Shown here: piece after piece, positions 1-8,973 of the stretch
How positions within the stretch are numbered: position 1 is the stretch's first letter
Layout: each line of letters starts with the position of its first letter
DNA from: CBDDFV01 sp965227335
Lineage (GTDB): Bacteria; Planctomycetota; Phycisphaerae; Phycisphaerales; SM1A02
DNA length: 64,000 bases
Direction: 5' to 3'
NCBI GenBank assembly: GCA_965227335.1
Contig: CBDDFV010000008.1
Span: 244,537 to 308,536, forward strand
Translations under genes and position numbers: made by a program
The notes under the pieces: model-generated
What the model was told of the DNA's origin: nothing
The model's database searches: none
What the model saw: the letters and a program-made list of their open reading frames with translations, nothing else

Positions 1-115
1 CGCGCGTGCGATGCCGGCGCAAGTGGCGCTCGTCGATGACTTCGCCCAGCGGCGTGGAGTTCAGGAGCTGGGCAAGCTCACTCTGGCGCAGATTGCGAGG
101 ATCAATCGCCACCAC
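1..115 (-). CDS. Partial phage-type small protein, 5' part only
   Basis: Only the first 38 codons are in the window and the gene leaves it at the left edge. Translation from a GTG (115-113) gives VVAIDPRNLRQSELAQLLNS followed by TPLGEVIDERHLRRHRTR. The segment looks like a short helical DNA-binding protein of the kind found beside phage packaging or replication genes; this is an impression, not a family match. A second GTG lies one codon inside. The start overlaps the stop of the upstream 79-codon gene by 14 bases, so the two are probably translationally coupled in one minus-strand operon. Confidence 0.5.
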   Translation of the reverse strand, partial: MVAIDPRNLRQSELAQLLNSTPLGEVIDERHLRRHRTR

Positions 116-341
116 GGGATCGGCCTCCGCGTGCGGCCAACTGACGCACGAGCCAGGCGGCGTAGTGCACCAGATTCATGGTGCCATCTGCGTTGGTCGG
201 TGCGCCGCTGTCGATGTCGGCCAGTAGCGAGTCGTCGTCGATGCGAATGCCGGAGGCCGCTGACAACAGGCGCGCAAGATCTGCCGGCGCGACGGCGGCC
301 GGGTTCAGTTGCCCCTGTTTGACATCGGGTTCCGCCGTCAC
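102..341 (-). CDS. Hypothetical small phage-type protein (79 aa)
   Basis: The 79-residue protein starts at a GTG (341-339) preceded by a GGAGG-type ribosome site about six bases upstream. Its core, ADLARLLSAASGIRIDDDSL followed by a VHYAAWLVRQL helix, resembles in layout the N-terminus of the next gene (an LxxLLN/S helix, then an acidic turn), so the two may be related helix-turn-helix proteins. No function can be assigned. It is divergent from the plus-strand gene at 446, and the roughly 100-base gap between them (342-445) should hold promoters for both directions. I see no convincing -10/-35 pair there. Confidence 0.55.
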   Translation of the reverse strand: MTAEPDVKQGQLNPAAVAPADLARLLSAASGIRIDDDSLLADIDSGAPTNADGTMNLVHYAAWLVRQLAARGGRSRGGD

Positions 342-445
342 GCCGCCCTCCGCGAGAAGTTGCCCACATCCGTCGAATCCTCGCGATGTGGCCTTGATGT
401 CTTCGCCAGCTCATGCCCTTGTGTGCGTGAAAGGACCACATCGCC

Positions 446-682
446 ATGCGACACGACGACATCAACCGACGCCTCGAAGAGATCGCCAAGGCCGTGCTCG
501 ACGTTCCGACGCTCGAGACCCGGCGCAGCGACAGCCTGGACTTCCACGACGTCGCCGTCTGGTCCATCCGAGACGCGCTGCTCGCGGCGTACCACGCGGG
601 GAGAAAGAGCGGACCGACACCACGCTCCGCTCCGTGTCCGCGATGCGGATCGGAAGTCACCGTCCACCAGATCACGACCTGA
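446..682 (+). CDS. DUF6900-like small protein (78 aa)
   Basis: The protein has a helical N-terminus, then the segment DFHDVAVWSIRDALLAAYHA that I associate with the DUF6900 family, and ends with a CPRC pair. One CxxC alone cannot form a full zinc site unless it dimerises. An AAGGA ribosome site lies about ten bases before the ATG. It is the first of four plus-strand small genes (446-2104), each with its own ribosome site, which converge on the methyltransferase gene. The family is commonly seen on mobile elements; its role is unknown. Confidence 0.6.
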   Translation: MRHDDINRRLEEIAKAVLDVPTLETRRSDSLDFHDVAVWSIRDALLAAYHAGRKSGPTPRSAPCPRCGSEVTVHQITT

Positions 683-727
683 GCCCGCCGCGAACTCGCG
701 GCGGGTTGTCGTTCCAGGAGGAACCAC

Positions 728-1069
728 ATGCCCCGCAAGACCACGACAACCGACGACGCAGTCCGCGAGATCGCGGCGCTGCAGCAACAGCTGGCTGACC
801 TCATCAACGAGGCCGCCCGGAAGGCCGAGCGCCTCGAGGTCGTGATCGCCGAGAAGACGGACGCGCTCAGGCGCACCATCGAAGCCGACCGCCGTGGGCA
901 AACCGCCAGCACGGTCGCCCAGGCGCTGCCCGAGCATCGCGTCAACGTCGGCGAGCTCTGCAGCCGCTTCTCCGATGCGCTCGAGCGGCGTGGACACACC
1001 GTCTTTCCCCATCGATACGAACCGATCCGCGCCGAGTGGGCGCTGGTCACCAATATGAACCGCGACTGA
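728..1069 (+). CDS. Hypothetical coiled-coil protein (113 aa)
   Basis: A strong AGGAGG site sits just before the ATG, which supports the start. Residues 10-60 are rich in A, E, L and R with heptad-like spacing (AALQQQLADLINEAARKAER) and probably form a coiled coil. The C-terminal half (VGELCSRFSDALERRGHTVF) looks globular. I do not recognise a family. It lies 45 bases after the DUF6900-like gene and 21 bases before the HARE-HTH gene, so it is likely co-transcribed with both. Confidence 0.55.
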   Translation: MPRKTTTTDDAVREIAALQQQLADLINEAARKAERLEVVIAEKTDALRRTIEADRRGQTASTVAQALPEHRVNVGELCSRFSDALERRGHTVFPHRYEPIRAEWALVTNMNRD

Positions 1070-1090
1070 GTCGCAGAAGGAGTCCATGCC

Positions 1091-1744
1091 ATGAAGAAGG
1101 CAGACATCAAGATCGGAACGACCTACCTCGCCAAGGTCACGAACCGCCTGGTGCAAGTGCGCATCGACGCGGAGAACGCCGGCGGCGGCTGGGACGCGAC
1201 GAACCTCACGACGAAGAAGAAGGTCCGCATCAAGACCGCGGGTCGCCTGCGGGAGAGCAAGGGCGCGCTGAAGGCCATCGCAGCCGCGGATCAGGAGAAC
1301 GCCCGCGTCCGGGACGAGCGGAAGGCGAGCAAGGACGGCCAGACCGCCAGCGAGCGGGCGATGGGCCGGACCAACAAGACCACGAAGGCTCCACGGGCCA
1401 AGACGGCCGCGACTCCCGCGAAGGACAAGGCGAAGGCGGGCACTCCCACGAAGACGACGAAGGGCGCGACACGTGCCAAGCCCGCGGGCGACGCGCCCGA
1501 CAAGGCGACGAAGCGCACCGGCATCCTCGACGCCGCCGCCCAGATCCTGGCGAAGGCCAAGGAGCCGATGGGCTGCAAGGACATCGTCGAGCAGGCCATC
1601 GCGAAGAAGCTCTGGTCCACGAGCGGCAAGACGCCGTCCGCGACGCTCTACGCCGCGATCATTCGCGAAATCTCGAAGAAGGGGAAGGACGCTCGCTTCG
1701 AGAAGGTCGATCGCGGCCGCTTCCAGCTTCGGAAGGGAGCGTGA
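1091..1744 (+). CDS. HARE-HTH domain DNA-binding protein (217 aa)
   Basis: The N-terminal 45 residues (starting MKKADIKIGTTYLAKVTNRL) form a small beta-rich module. A lysine- and alanine-rich, probably disordered and strongly basic linker follows at about residues 70-140. The C-terminal 75 residues (GILDAAAQILAKAKEPMGCK onward, ending in FEKVDRGRFQL) match the HARE-HTH winged helix, which in bacteria accompanies restriction and DNA-modification proteins. A DNA-binding or nucleoid-type role for the element is inferred. An AAGGAG site precedes the ATG, and the next gene follows after three bases. Confidence 0.7.
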   Translation: MKKADIKIGTTYLAKVTNRLVQVRIDAENAGGGWDATNLTTKKKVRIKTAGRLRESKGALKAIAAADQENARVRDERKASKDGQTASERAMGRTNKTTKAPRAKTAATPAKDKAKAGTPTKTTKGATRAKPAGDAPDKATKRTGILDAAAQILAKAKEPMGCKDIVEQAIAKKLWSTSGKTPSATLYAAIIREISKKGKDARFEKVDRGRFQLRKGA

Positions 1745-1747
1745 TCG

Positions 1748-2104
1748 ATGACGCACGCGACCGACCGCATCGAGCACTTCTCCGTCGCCGATGATCACCT
1801 GGTCCGCTCGGTCGTACCGCAGCGCGGCGAGCCGTACGAACATCGATGTCCACGAGCGTCCTACGAGAGCATCGCCCACGCAGCGGAGCTGTTCAGCGCT
1901 GAAACCGGCGATCCGGGATTCACGCTTGAGGAGTTGGCCACTGCGGCCGCCACGCCCAGCACGCAGACTGCGGTGGCGCTGGCGTTCATGAAGGAACGCG
2001 GCTGCGTCGTCACGCGCTACCGGCGCAACTACGCGGCCGGACGGTGCCTCTTCGAAGACGCGATGATCGAGTACCACGCGCTTCGCGAGAAGGGATCCGA
2101 GTAG
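1748..2104 (+). CDS. Hypothetical protein with HTH-like core (118 aa)
   Basis: The protein contains ASYESIAHAAELFSAETGDP, then FTLEELATAAATPSTQTAVA and a conserved-looking RYRRNYAAGRCLFEDAMIEY end. The middle part has the pattern of a helix-turn-helix with a short wing, so a small regulator is plausible, but I cannot name a family. It is last in the four-gene plus-strand cluster and its stop lies five bases from the stop of the convergent methyltransferase gene, leaving no room for a separate terminator. Confidence 0.55.
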   Translation: MTHATDRIEHFSVADDHLVRSVVPQRGEPYEHRCPRASYESIAHAAELFSAETGDPGFTLEELATAAATPSTQTAVALAFMKERGCVVTRYRRNYAAGRCLFEDAMIEYHALREKGSE

Positions 2105-2109
2105 GCGCA

Positions 2110-3477
2110 TCATCCGGACGCCTCCCCAGCCTCGACTGCGGTCGGGGCTTTCTCTTCGGCGTCACCGTTTGATGCGATGCGTTCTGCCTTCTGGCCCGTG
2201 AACTCCTCCCAGCGCTGAACGATCACGTCGCAGTATGCGGCGTCCAGTTCCATCAGGAACGCATGCCGGTCGGTCTGCTCGCAGCCGATCAATGTCGAGC
2301 CCGAGCCGCCGAACAGATCGAGCACATTCTCCTTGGGCCGGGAGGAGAACTGGATGGAACGAACCGCCAGCTCGACGGGCTTCTCCGTGAGATGCACCAT
2401 CGACTGCGGGTTGACCTTCTTCACATGCCAGAGGTCGGTTGCGTTGTTGGGTCCGAAGAAGTGATGGCCGGCGCCCTCGCGCCACCCGTAGAAGCAGATC
2501 TCGAACGCGCCCATGAAGTCCTTGCGCGTCAAAACGGGATGCTGCTTGTCCCACACGATGCCCTGGCTGAAGTACAGCCCGCTCGCTGCCAGCGGTGCTG
2601 GGTAGTTGCCGATGTTCGCATAGCCGCCCCAGATGTAGAACGAGCCGCCTGGCTTGAGGACCCGCGCGGCGTTCCCGAACCACGCAAGCAACAACTCATC
2701 GAACGCCTCGTCCGTGACGAAGTCATTCTCCAGGGGCCGATCCTTGGCCCGCATCTTGCGGTGCGTGCCCTTTGCCTTCTCGGGATGGCGAGCCAGGTCA
2801 AACTTCTGGTGGTGCTTGCCTTCGGGCGCGGCAAATGACGAGTTGCCGGCGGCGATGGCGTTGTTCGAGCGTGGTTCAACTTTGACGTTGTAGGGCGGGT
2901 CCATGTTGACGAGATCGATCGTCACCCCGTCGAGGAGCCGATCGAGGTCCGTCTCACTCGAGCTGTCACCACACAGGAGGCGATGATCGCCGAGGATCCA
3001 AAGATCCCCGCGATGAGTCGTTGGATCATCGGGCGGATCAGGGACCGAGTCGGGGTCGGTCAGTCCGCCTGCCACGCCGGCGTCACCAGCGAGGAGCTTC
3101 GCCAGATCGTCTTCGTTGAAGCCGAGCAGCGACCAGTCGATCCCAGCGCCCTGAAGCTCGGCGATCTCGATCGGAAGCAGCTCCATATCCCAGGTCGCGA
3201 GCTCGCCGGACTTGTTGTCAGCGATGCGATAGGCCCGGATCTGTTCCGGCGTGAGGTCGGTGGCGACGTGGACAGGCACCTTCACAAGGTCGAGCTGTCG
3301 CGCGGCCCGGTATCGCGTGTGACCGCAGATGATCACGCCCTCGTCATCAACCACGATCGGCTGGCGGAATCCGAACTCGCGAATCGACACGGCGACGGCG
3401 TCGACAGCAGCGTCGTTCTGTCGCGGGTTCTTCTCGTAGGGCTTGATGTCATCGATGGGGCGCTGGACGACCTTCAT
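2110..3477 (-). CDS. ParB-like domain fused to DNA methyltransferase (455 aa)
   Basis: The reading frame is open far upstream, but the ATG at 3477 (MKVVQRPIDDIKPYEKNPRQ) has a GGAGG site at the right distance and begins exactly at the ParB/Srx-like domain, residues 1-95, with the GHTRYRAA box. The rest is a beta-class DNA N6-adenine or N4-cytosine methyltransferase: the catalytic DPPY lies near residue 194 and the SAM-binding DLFGGSGST near residue 389. Such fusions are common on phages and mobile elements and act as orphan methylases, protecting the element from restriction or marking its replication region. No cognate endonuclease is adjacent. The neighbouring 526-bp gap may be its target or its promoter. 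Confidence 0.9.
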   Translation of the reverse strand: MKVVQRPIDDIKPYEKNPRQNDAAVDAVAVSIREFGFRQPIVVDDEGVIICGHTRYRAARQLDLVKVPVHVATDLTPEQIRAYRIADNKSGELATWDMELLPIEIAELQGAGIDWSLLGFNEDDLAKLLAGDAGVAGGLTDPDSVPDPPDDPTTHRGDLWILGDHRLLCGDSSSETDLDRLLDGVTIDLVNMDPPYNVKVEPRSNNAIAAGNSSFAAPEGKHHQKFDLARHPEKAKGTHRKMRAKDRPLENDFVTDEAFDELLLAWFGNAARVLKPGGSFYIWGGYANIGNYPAPLAASGLYFSQGIVWDKQHPVLTRKDFMGAFEICFYGWREGAGHHFFGPNNATDLWHVKKVNPQSMVHLTEKPVELAVRSIQFSSRPKENVLDLFGGSGSTLIGCEQTDRHAFLMELDAAYCDVIVQRWEEFTGQKAERIASNGDAEEKAPTAVEAGEASG

Positions 3478-4003
3478 GGCGTGAGCCTCCGTGCAGTTGT
3501 GAAGCCGGGGCCGACCTTGGCCACCAGGGCGGGAGTTGACGGCCGCTTCGCCCACGTTGGGCGACGTTCGCCCGTGTGGCGAGAGGGCCGGTTGGTGGTA
3601 GGGACGGGCGATTCGGGGCCGGCCGCGACACGGGCCAACGTCGTGGGCCAGCCAGCGCTGGGACCGGACCGGACAACCGAAAGAAAGTCTGTCTGGATTG
3701 GTGGCTGTTCCCGCGGGCGTAGGGAGCGATTCATCGCCGGGAAGGAACCATCGCCGACCGAGGCTCGCACCTTGCCCAGCCGACCACGTGCGGGCCGACC
3801 ATGACACATGACGCAACATGACGCTTCTCCCGAGAGTTTTGCATGCGCGTGTGCGCGCCCGCGCACGCGGGTGGGGACTCTTGGGTGGATTTGCGTCATT
3901 TGTGTCAGGACACGTGCAAGTGGCGGAGAGGCCGGCACTTGACCCATGACACAACCCGATTCCGTTGTGTCATGTAGCGTCAGGGTTGTGTCATTTCGGG
4001 GCA
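3478..4003. other. 526-bp non-coding gap, candidate replication or control region
   Basis: This gap separates the primase-helicase gene from the ParB-methyltransferase gene. It holds the promoter of the methyltransferase, an inverted repeat GGGCGA-CGT-TCGCCC (3559-3573), a GC-alternating stretch around 3841-3872 (GCGTGTGCGCGCC then CGCGCACGCG), and the cluster of ATGACRCA repeats described separately. No open frame here looks like a gene. Its place beside a P4-type primase is where satellite and phage elements often keep their cis-acting replication site; this is inference. Confidence 0.5.
3801..3994. repeat. Cluster of ATGACRCA iteron-like repeats in both orientations
   Basis: Nine copies or near copies of ATGACRCA lie within 194 bases. 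Direct copies are at 3801-3808, 3808-3815, 3818-3824 and 3946-3955. Inverted copies are at 3892-3899, 3900-3907, 3964-3973, 3976-3982 and 3985-3994. The pair ATGACACAAC (3946) and GTTGTGTCAT (3964) forms a perfect 10-bp inverted repeat with an 8-base loop. No T-run follows, which argues against a simple terminator. Confidence 0.7.
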
Positions 4004-6304
4004 TCACGGACCTCCAACCGGCAGCCCGAGGCCGGTCCAGAAGCGCTCGCGCTCGTTGCGACCGTCGCCGAACCCGCGTTCGGTGAGCAGTTGCCCGAGC
4101 TTCCGTTTGCTGACCGCCTGCTCGCCAGAGTCGTGACACCATGCGTCGTAGGCGGCGTACAGCTCGCTCTTGCCGACCCGCGCCCACATCTCGACGACGC
4201 AGCGCTCGTCGAGGAAGATGCCGAGGCGATCGCTCTCGCCGCGGTACGCCTCGGTGGCACTGGCGACGGCGCTCGGGAGTCCGAGACCATCGCGCTGCCA
4301 TTCCAGGCATCCGCGCACGGCCCACGCCAGGATGCCGTCCCGTTCACGCTTGAGCTTCTCCGTGAGCTGCGGATCCTTCTCGTCGTCGGGAATGGTCACC
4401 GTGAACGGCACGAGCCGGATGCGACGCCAGATCCCGTCGTCCGTGCCGCGGATGGCCGGCTTGTGGTTGCCGTAGATCCAGAGCTTGTGGGTCGGGTCGA
4501 ACTCGATCGGTTCGCGGTAAAGGTGCCGGGCGACGATCCGATCGGCGCCGGTGAGGTCCTTCACCCGTGCCTCGCCCATGCGTTGGTTCTCGTCGAGCTC
4601 GGCGGTGACTGCCAGGCGAACGCCGCGGAGACGAGCCATGTCGGGCGTCGCGCCACCTCCGGACGATCGCTCCTGTTTCATGATCATCTCAGTCGGTGCC
4701 TTCTGGGCGTACTCGCCGAGCACGGAGAGCAGCGTCTGGATGAAGACCGACTTGCCGTTCTGCCCGGTGCCGTAGAGGAAGAAGAGGCACTGCTCGCCGA
4801 CATCGCCCGTCAGTGAGTAGCCGACCGCGCGCTGGATGTAGGCGATGAGCTCCTCATCGCCGTCGAAGATGCGGTCGAGGAACGCCTGCCAGAGTGTTGA
4901 GTTGGCGCCGGCATCGAACGATGCGGGGGCGAGCTTGGTGATGCCGTCACGCCGTCGATGCCCAAGCAGCCGCCCGGTCGCCAGGTCAATCGTCCCGTTG
5001 CGGACGTTCATCAGCATCGGGTTGGCGTCGATCTGATCGATCGCGACCTTCACGCCGTCCTCGGACTGCGCCATCTTCAGCGTGTCGCGAACGCCGCTTA
5101 CCCGGGCGGCAGCGCGATGCTGGTTCTTGTACGCCTTCTCGATCGCCGCAAGCTCATCGTCTGACTGTCCAGAGTCGCGGGCATCCTGGAGCGAGAGTTC
5201 CATCTCCTTGAGGATGAGTCGAGCCGTCTGCTTCGCCATCGCTTCGACGCGCGCCTGGGCGTCAAGCGACCAGCGCCGACCCGTCCACACGAGCCACTTG
5301 TCGAGCTCGTAGCTGTACCGCACGTCGCGGCCGTGGTGATCGATGAACCGCTCACCGTTCCCGATGCCATCGAGCTTTCGGAACTTCGGCTTCGGATCGC
5401 CGGCGTGACCGTTGAGCGTCGGATCCACGGCGGGCGCCGAACGGGAGCCAGCGTCGAATCCGCTATTGATGGTGGTGCGTGTCTGATCGGGCTCCTCAGC
5501 CTCCAACCCGCAGAGGCGGGCGCCCTGCAAGCACAGGCGTGTCGATTCGGCTCGATCGACATGCTTCGTCGCGAGCTCGAAGGCTGCCTTGTTGAGGGCA
5601 TCGTTCCGGCCCGGCTCGCCCACGAAGCCGCGGAGGAAGTTGAGCGTCGTCGTGGTCAGCTTCGTCGAAGGAGCGTCCGGCAGCGAAGGCACGATGCACG
5701 ACTCGAACGAACCGCTCACGTACGCATCACCGCCTTGGGCGTTCGGCTCGTTCGGAAGCCACGCCTGCGTGTTCTTCGTCGTCTTCGGGAATACCTCGGG
5801 CTCGCCTTGGCGATTGAAGCCCCATGCCCGAGTCCATGCGACGAACGCGGCGGCGTCCACGGGTTCGGCCAGGCGGAAGAAGCAATGCAGCCCCTTGCCG
5901 CCCTTGGAGGTGAAGATCAGTGGCTGAGCGCCGAGCAGTCGGTTGATCGCCGCCGAAAGATGCACGGTTCCGCCGTCGTCCGCGTGGTCGTCGAGATCGA
6001 CGCAGAACACGAGGACGCGCCCATTGCGGTGCGGCACAAGCCCCAGTCGCACCGGTTCGCGGATGCGGTACGGCTTCCCGCCCTTCGTCGTGGATTGGAA
6101 CGTCTCGTCGGAGAGTGACCCGTCTCGATACGCAGTGAGAGCCCGATCGGCATCCGCCTGGTCCATCACCCAGCCGGGCGACAGGTTGCCCTTGGACTTC
6201 GGATACAGCAGTGCGACCCGATCTGGCTCGCAGTTGGGCTGAAGCCAGTCCAGGAGGGCGATGCGATCCACCGACTCCGCTTGTGTGATCACGGCTGTGG
6301 TCAC
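4004..6304 (-). CDS. P4-family phage primase-helicase (766 aa)
   Basis: The start is a GTG (6304) overlapping the RecD2 stop by four bases (GTGA). The N-terminal 260 residues carry a primase-polymerase-type region with the acidic motif VLVFCVDLDDHADDG. A D5-type region follows, then an SF3 helicase with Walker A GTGQNGKS near residue 511, AVTAELDENQ and the YGNHKPAIRGTDDGIWRR sensor typical of P4 and D5 primases. It should open the element's origin and lay down primers. It is the last gene of the eight-gene replication operon and abuts the iteron-like region, which fits initiation at that site. Confidence 0.9.
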   Translation of the reverse strand: MTTAVITQAESVDRIALLDWLQPNCEPDRVALLYPKSKGNLSPGWVMDQADADRALTAYRDGSLSDETFQSTTKGGKPYRIREPVRLGLVPHRNGRVLVFCVDLDDHADDGGTVHLSAAINRLLGAQPLIFTSKGGKGLHCFFRLAEPVDAAAFVAWTRAWGFNRQGEPEVFPKTTKNTQAWLPNEPNAQGGDAYVSGSFESCIVPSLPDAPSTKLTTTTLNFLRGFVGEPGRNDALNKAAFELATKHVDRAESTRLCLQGARLCGLEAEEPDQTRTTINSGFDAGSRSAPAVDPTLNGHAGDPKPKFRKLDGIGNGERFIDHHGRDVRYSYELDKWLVWTGRRWSLDAQARVEAMAKQTARLILKEMELSLQDARDSGQSDDELAAIEKAYKNQHRAAARVSGVRDTLKMAQSEDGVKVAIDQIDANPMLMNVRNGTIDLATGRLLGHRRRDGITKLAPASFDAGANSTLWQAFLDRIFDGDEELIAYIQRAVGYSLTGDVGEQCLFFLYGTGQNGKSVFIQTLLSVLGEYAQKAPTEMIMKQERSSGGGATPDMARLRGVRLAVTAELDENQRMGEARVKDLTGADRIVARHLYREPIEFDPTHKLWIYGNHKPAIRGTDDGIWRRIRLVPFTVTIPDDEKDPQLTEKLKRERDGILAWAVRGCLEWQRDGLGLPSAVASATEAYRGESDRLGIFLDERCVVEMWARVGKSELYAAYDAWCHDSGEQAVSKRKLGQLLTERGFGDGRNERERFWTGLGLPVGGP

Positions 6305-8409
6305 GCAGCGACCTCCTGGCTCTCGCGCGATGCCCAGAGGCCCAAGAGGGTCCGCCGGTTCATGTTCCGCACGTGACGGGCCGCCCGCCGGATGCCGTAG
6401 TTGTCGCCTACAAGAACGCAGGTGTTCGCCGCGCGCGTGACAGCCGTATACAGCCAGTTGCGATCGGCGAAGAAGTGTGACTTGTGGCAGAGAACGACCG
6501 CGCATGGGAACTCGCTGCCCTGCGCCTTGTGCGCCGTCAGTGCGTAGGCAAGATCGACATTCAGCCACAGCGACCGCGGCACCTCGCGCTCGCCCACGCC
6601 CTCGAAGTCGATGGTCACGGCGTCCTTGTCGACGGCTCGCACGAAACCGATGGTGCCGTTCATCACCTCGAGCTCGTAGTCGTTGCGGGTCTGGATCACC
6701 TTGTCATCGACGGCGAACCTGCCCGGGACCTCGCCGATGACAAGATGCTGCATCATCTGGTTCAGCGAGCGCGTCCCCAGGACACCCCGATGCTCCGGTG
6801 TGATGAGCTGGATGTCCGTGACGGGGTCGAACCCATACTGCCTCGGAAGCTCGTCGAGGACCAGATCGCGCAGGTAGTTCTGGATCGCCTGGCCCTCGCG
6901 GAACCGATCGATGACGATCCAGCGCGACTGGTCATCGAGCGCCGTCCGGCCGACGACACCGTCGAGGACGTTGACGCTGTTCGTCTTCAGGACGCCGGCA
7001 TGGCGATGCACCTTCGTCATCACGGTCGCGGGCGTGAGGTTGTGGTCGATGATGTCGCGGAGGACGTTGCCGGGACCGACGGGCGGGAGCTGGTGGTGAT
7101 CACCAACGAGGATGAGCTGGGTTCGGGACAGATCAAGGTGCCGGAGCAGCTCGGCCATGAGCCGGACGTCCACCATCGACACCTCATCGATGATCACGAC
7201 ATCGACGCCGAGGATGCCCTCGCGGAAGGCGATCCCGTTGTAGCCGAGGAGCCGGTGAATCGTCGAAGCGGACGCATCGACATCGTGTTCGGACAGGAGG
7301 TGCTCGATCCGTTTCGCGGCCTTCCCGGTTGGGGCACATAGCGAGAGCGACAGGCCGGCGCCGATGAACGCCTTCGTGAGCTGCGCGACCACATAGGTCT
7401 TCCCCGTGCCCGCGCCACCCGAGATCACGCTGATTCGGCTCGTCGCCGCGGTTGCAAACGCCTCAACCTGATCGGCACCGAGATCACCGCTTGGCGAGAG
7501 GGCGATGTCATGACGCGGGTCGGACCAAGCATGCGTGTCGAAGGCGTCGCGAATCGATCGCTCATCGTCGCGGAGGCTCGGCGTTGTCACCGAGGTGCCG
7601 TCCGCCACGAGCAGACCTCGCTCGATCAGCCGGTCACCCGCAGCCTGGATCAGGTCGCGGCTGTCGAGTGAATCGATGATGAGGACGTCGTTCGCCAGAT
7701 CGACGAGGTCGGGGCCGGGCGTCCAGGTGTGGCCGTTCTTGATCTGCTCCATCAGGCAGTAGGAGACTGCGGCCTCGATCCGACCCGGGTGGGTCTTGGC
7801 GACTCCCATCTTCAACGCGATCTGATCGACGCGTTTGAAGCCAAAGCCGTACAGGTGCTGGATCAGCAGATACGGATCGTCCTTGAGCATCGAGACGATG
7901 CTGGTGCCGAACCGCTCGAGCAACGTGTCCATCTGATGATGGGTCAAGTCGAAGCCCGCAAGGTACGCCCGGACCGTGTTCTCGCTCGACTGAGCCTCCC
8001 ACACTTTCGTCAACGTGCTGATGACTCGCTCGGGCACCCCTTCGTCGAGGAGAGCGTCGCGGCGATCACGCAGCAGATCGTCGAGGGATTCACCATCGCG
8101 CAGGGCACCGGCGATCTTCGCCGCTGTCTTCTGCCCGATGCCCTCAAAGGCTGGGTGCTTGGTCAGGTAGGCGGCGATCCCCTCGCGCGTCTGCGGCAGC
8201 TCATAGTCGAGCTGCTGGACCTCGAACTGCTGGCCGTACTTCGGATCGACCGTCCAGCGGCCGATGGCCGAGAGGCGGTCGCCCTCGGCGGCGTAGAACT
8301 TGCCACGAAAGCGGATGCGTTCTCCGTCGTCGCTGCGAAGCAGACCAGCCGAGAACGACGCGTCGCTGTAGTAGGTACGCTCGATGATCCCGGTCACGGA
8401 GTCAGGCAC
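6301..8409 (-). CDS. recD2: RecD2-type SF1B ATP-dependent DNA helicase (702 aa)
   Basis: The protein has the RecD2 layout: an OB-like N-terminus (VTGIIERTYYSDASFSAGLL), tandem helix-hairpin-helix segments (FEGIGQKTAAKIAGAL), Walker A GGAGTGKTYV near residue 335, Walker B VVIIDEVSMVD, and the C-terminal YALTAHKAQGSEFP box. RecD2 is a 5'-3' helicase independent of RecBC. Here it is built into a phage-like replication operon and probably works with the primase-helicase downstream. It overlaps the nuclease gene before it by eight bases and the primase after it by four. Confidence 0.92.
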   Translation of the reverse strand: MPDSVTGIIERTYYSDASFSAGLLRSDDGERIRFRGKFYAAEGDRLSAIGRWTVDPKYGQQFEVQQLDYELPQTREGIAAYLTKHPAFEGIGQKTAAKIAGALRDGESLDDLLRDRRDALLDEGVPERVISTLTKVWEAQSSENTVRAYLAGFDLTHHQMDTLLERFGTSIVSMLKDDPYLLIQHLYGFGFKRVDQIALKMGVAKTHPGRIEAAVSYCLMEQIKNGHTWTPGPDLVDLANDVLIIDSLDSRDLIQAAGDRLIERGLLVADGTSVTTPSLRDDERSIRDAFDTHAWSDPRHDIALSPSGDLGADQVEAFATAATSRISVISGGAGTGKTYVVAQLTKAFIGAGLSLSLCAPTGKAAKRIEHLLSEHDVDASASTIHRLLGYNGIAFREGILGVDVVIIDEVSMVDVRLMAELLRHLDLSRTQLILVGDHHQLPPVGPGNVLRDIIDHNLTPATVMTKVHRHAGVLKTNSVNVLDGVVGRTALDDQSRWIVIDRFREGQAIQNYLRDLVLDELPRQYGFDPVTDIQLITPEHRGVLGTRSLNQMMQHLVIGEVPGRFAVDDKVIQTRNDYELEVMNGTIGFVRAVDKDAVTIDFEGVGEREVPRSLWLNVDLAYALTAHKAQGSEFPCAVVLCHKSHFFADRNWLYTAVTRAANTCVLVGDNYGIRRAARHVRNMNRRTLLGLWASRESQEVAA

Positions 8410-8869
8410 GGCTGGGCTCCGGACTGCTTGTCGCCGGAGCGTTCATGCCGTCGCGGACCGCCATGCGCAGGAATGCGTCCGTGAACGCGCACGCGGCTTG
8501 CCGGCTCCCGCACCAGTACACGGGCACTCCGTACCGCACCGCGATGTGCAGCGCTGCCCCCAGCACTGCGTTCGGATCAACGTGCCGGAGGTCGGACCGG
8601 CGGCAACCACGGAGGACGCTGTCTAGGTCCGCCTCGACGACAACACAGGCGAGCGCGTACCGACACAAGGCCTCGAGTTCCACCCGGAACCGATCCATGT
8701 CGTGCACGACCGTGCTCACGAAGTCGGCGAGGCTCTTGCGCTCAACGGCGATCTGTGACTCGTAGCCCGACACGGAGTAGTCGCCTGCCTCAAGCTTGCG
8801 TCTCTCGGTCGCGCACGGGAACCCGTAGGGATGCTGCTCGCGTGAGTCGATGACGATGGTGAATTGCAT
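8402..8869 (-). CDS. ERCC4-domain nuclease (155 aa)
   Basis: Starting at ATG 8869, the protein opens with FTIVIDSREQHPYGF and continues with LEAGDYSV and IAVERKSLADFV. These are the catalytic strands of the ERCC4/XPF nuclease fold (DxxEQ...GDY...ERKS). At 155 residues it is a stand-alone nuclease core without the HhH dimer domain. Similar small ERCC4 nucleases occur in phage recombination modules; cleavage of branched or flapped DNA during element replication is the likely role. An AAGGA site about 15 bases upstream is a weak ribosome site. Confidence 0.85.
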   Translation of the reverse strand: MQFTIVIDSREQHPYGFPCATERRKLEAGDYSVSGYESQIAVERKSLADFVSTVVHDMDRFRVELEALCRYALACVVVEADLDSVLRGCRRSDLRHVDPNAVLGAALHIAVRYGVPVYWCGSRQAACAFTDAFLRMAVRDGMNAPATSSPEPSRA

Positions 8870-8973
8870 TGAGCGGCGCCGTCCTTCGCTATGCGAGAAG
8901 CCGCACCCCGACCTCAGCGAGGAGGCCGGGGGCGGCACCACGACTGACCGTCTCCGGTCAAGAAGGCCATGTG

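Noticed and set aside
2110..3477. Plasmid partition ParB gene
   Set aside because: The ParB-like fold is fused to a complete DNA methyltransferase and no ParA gene is nearby.
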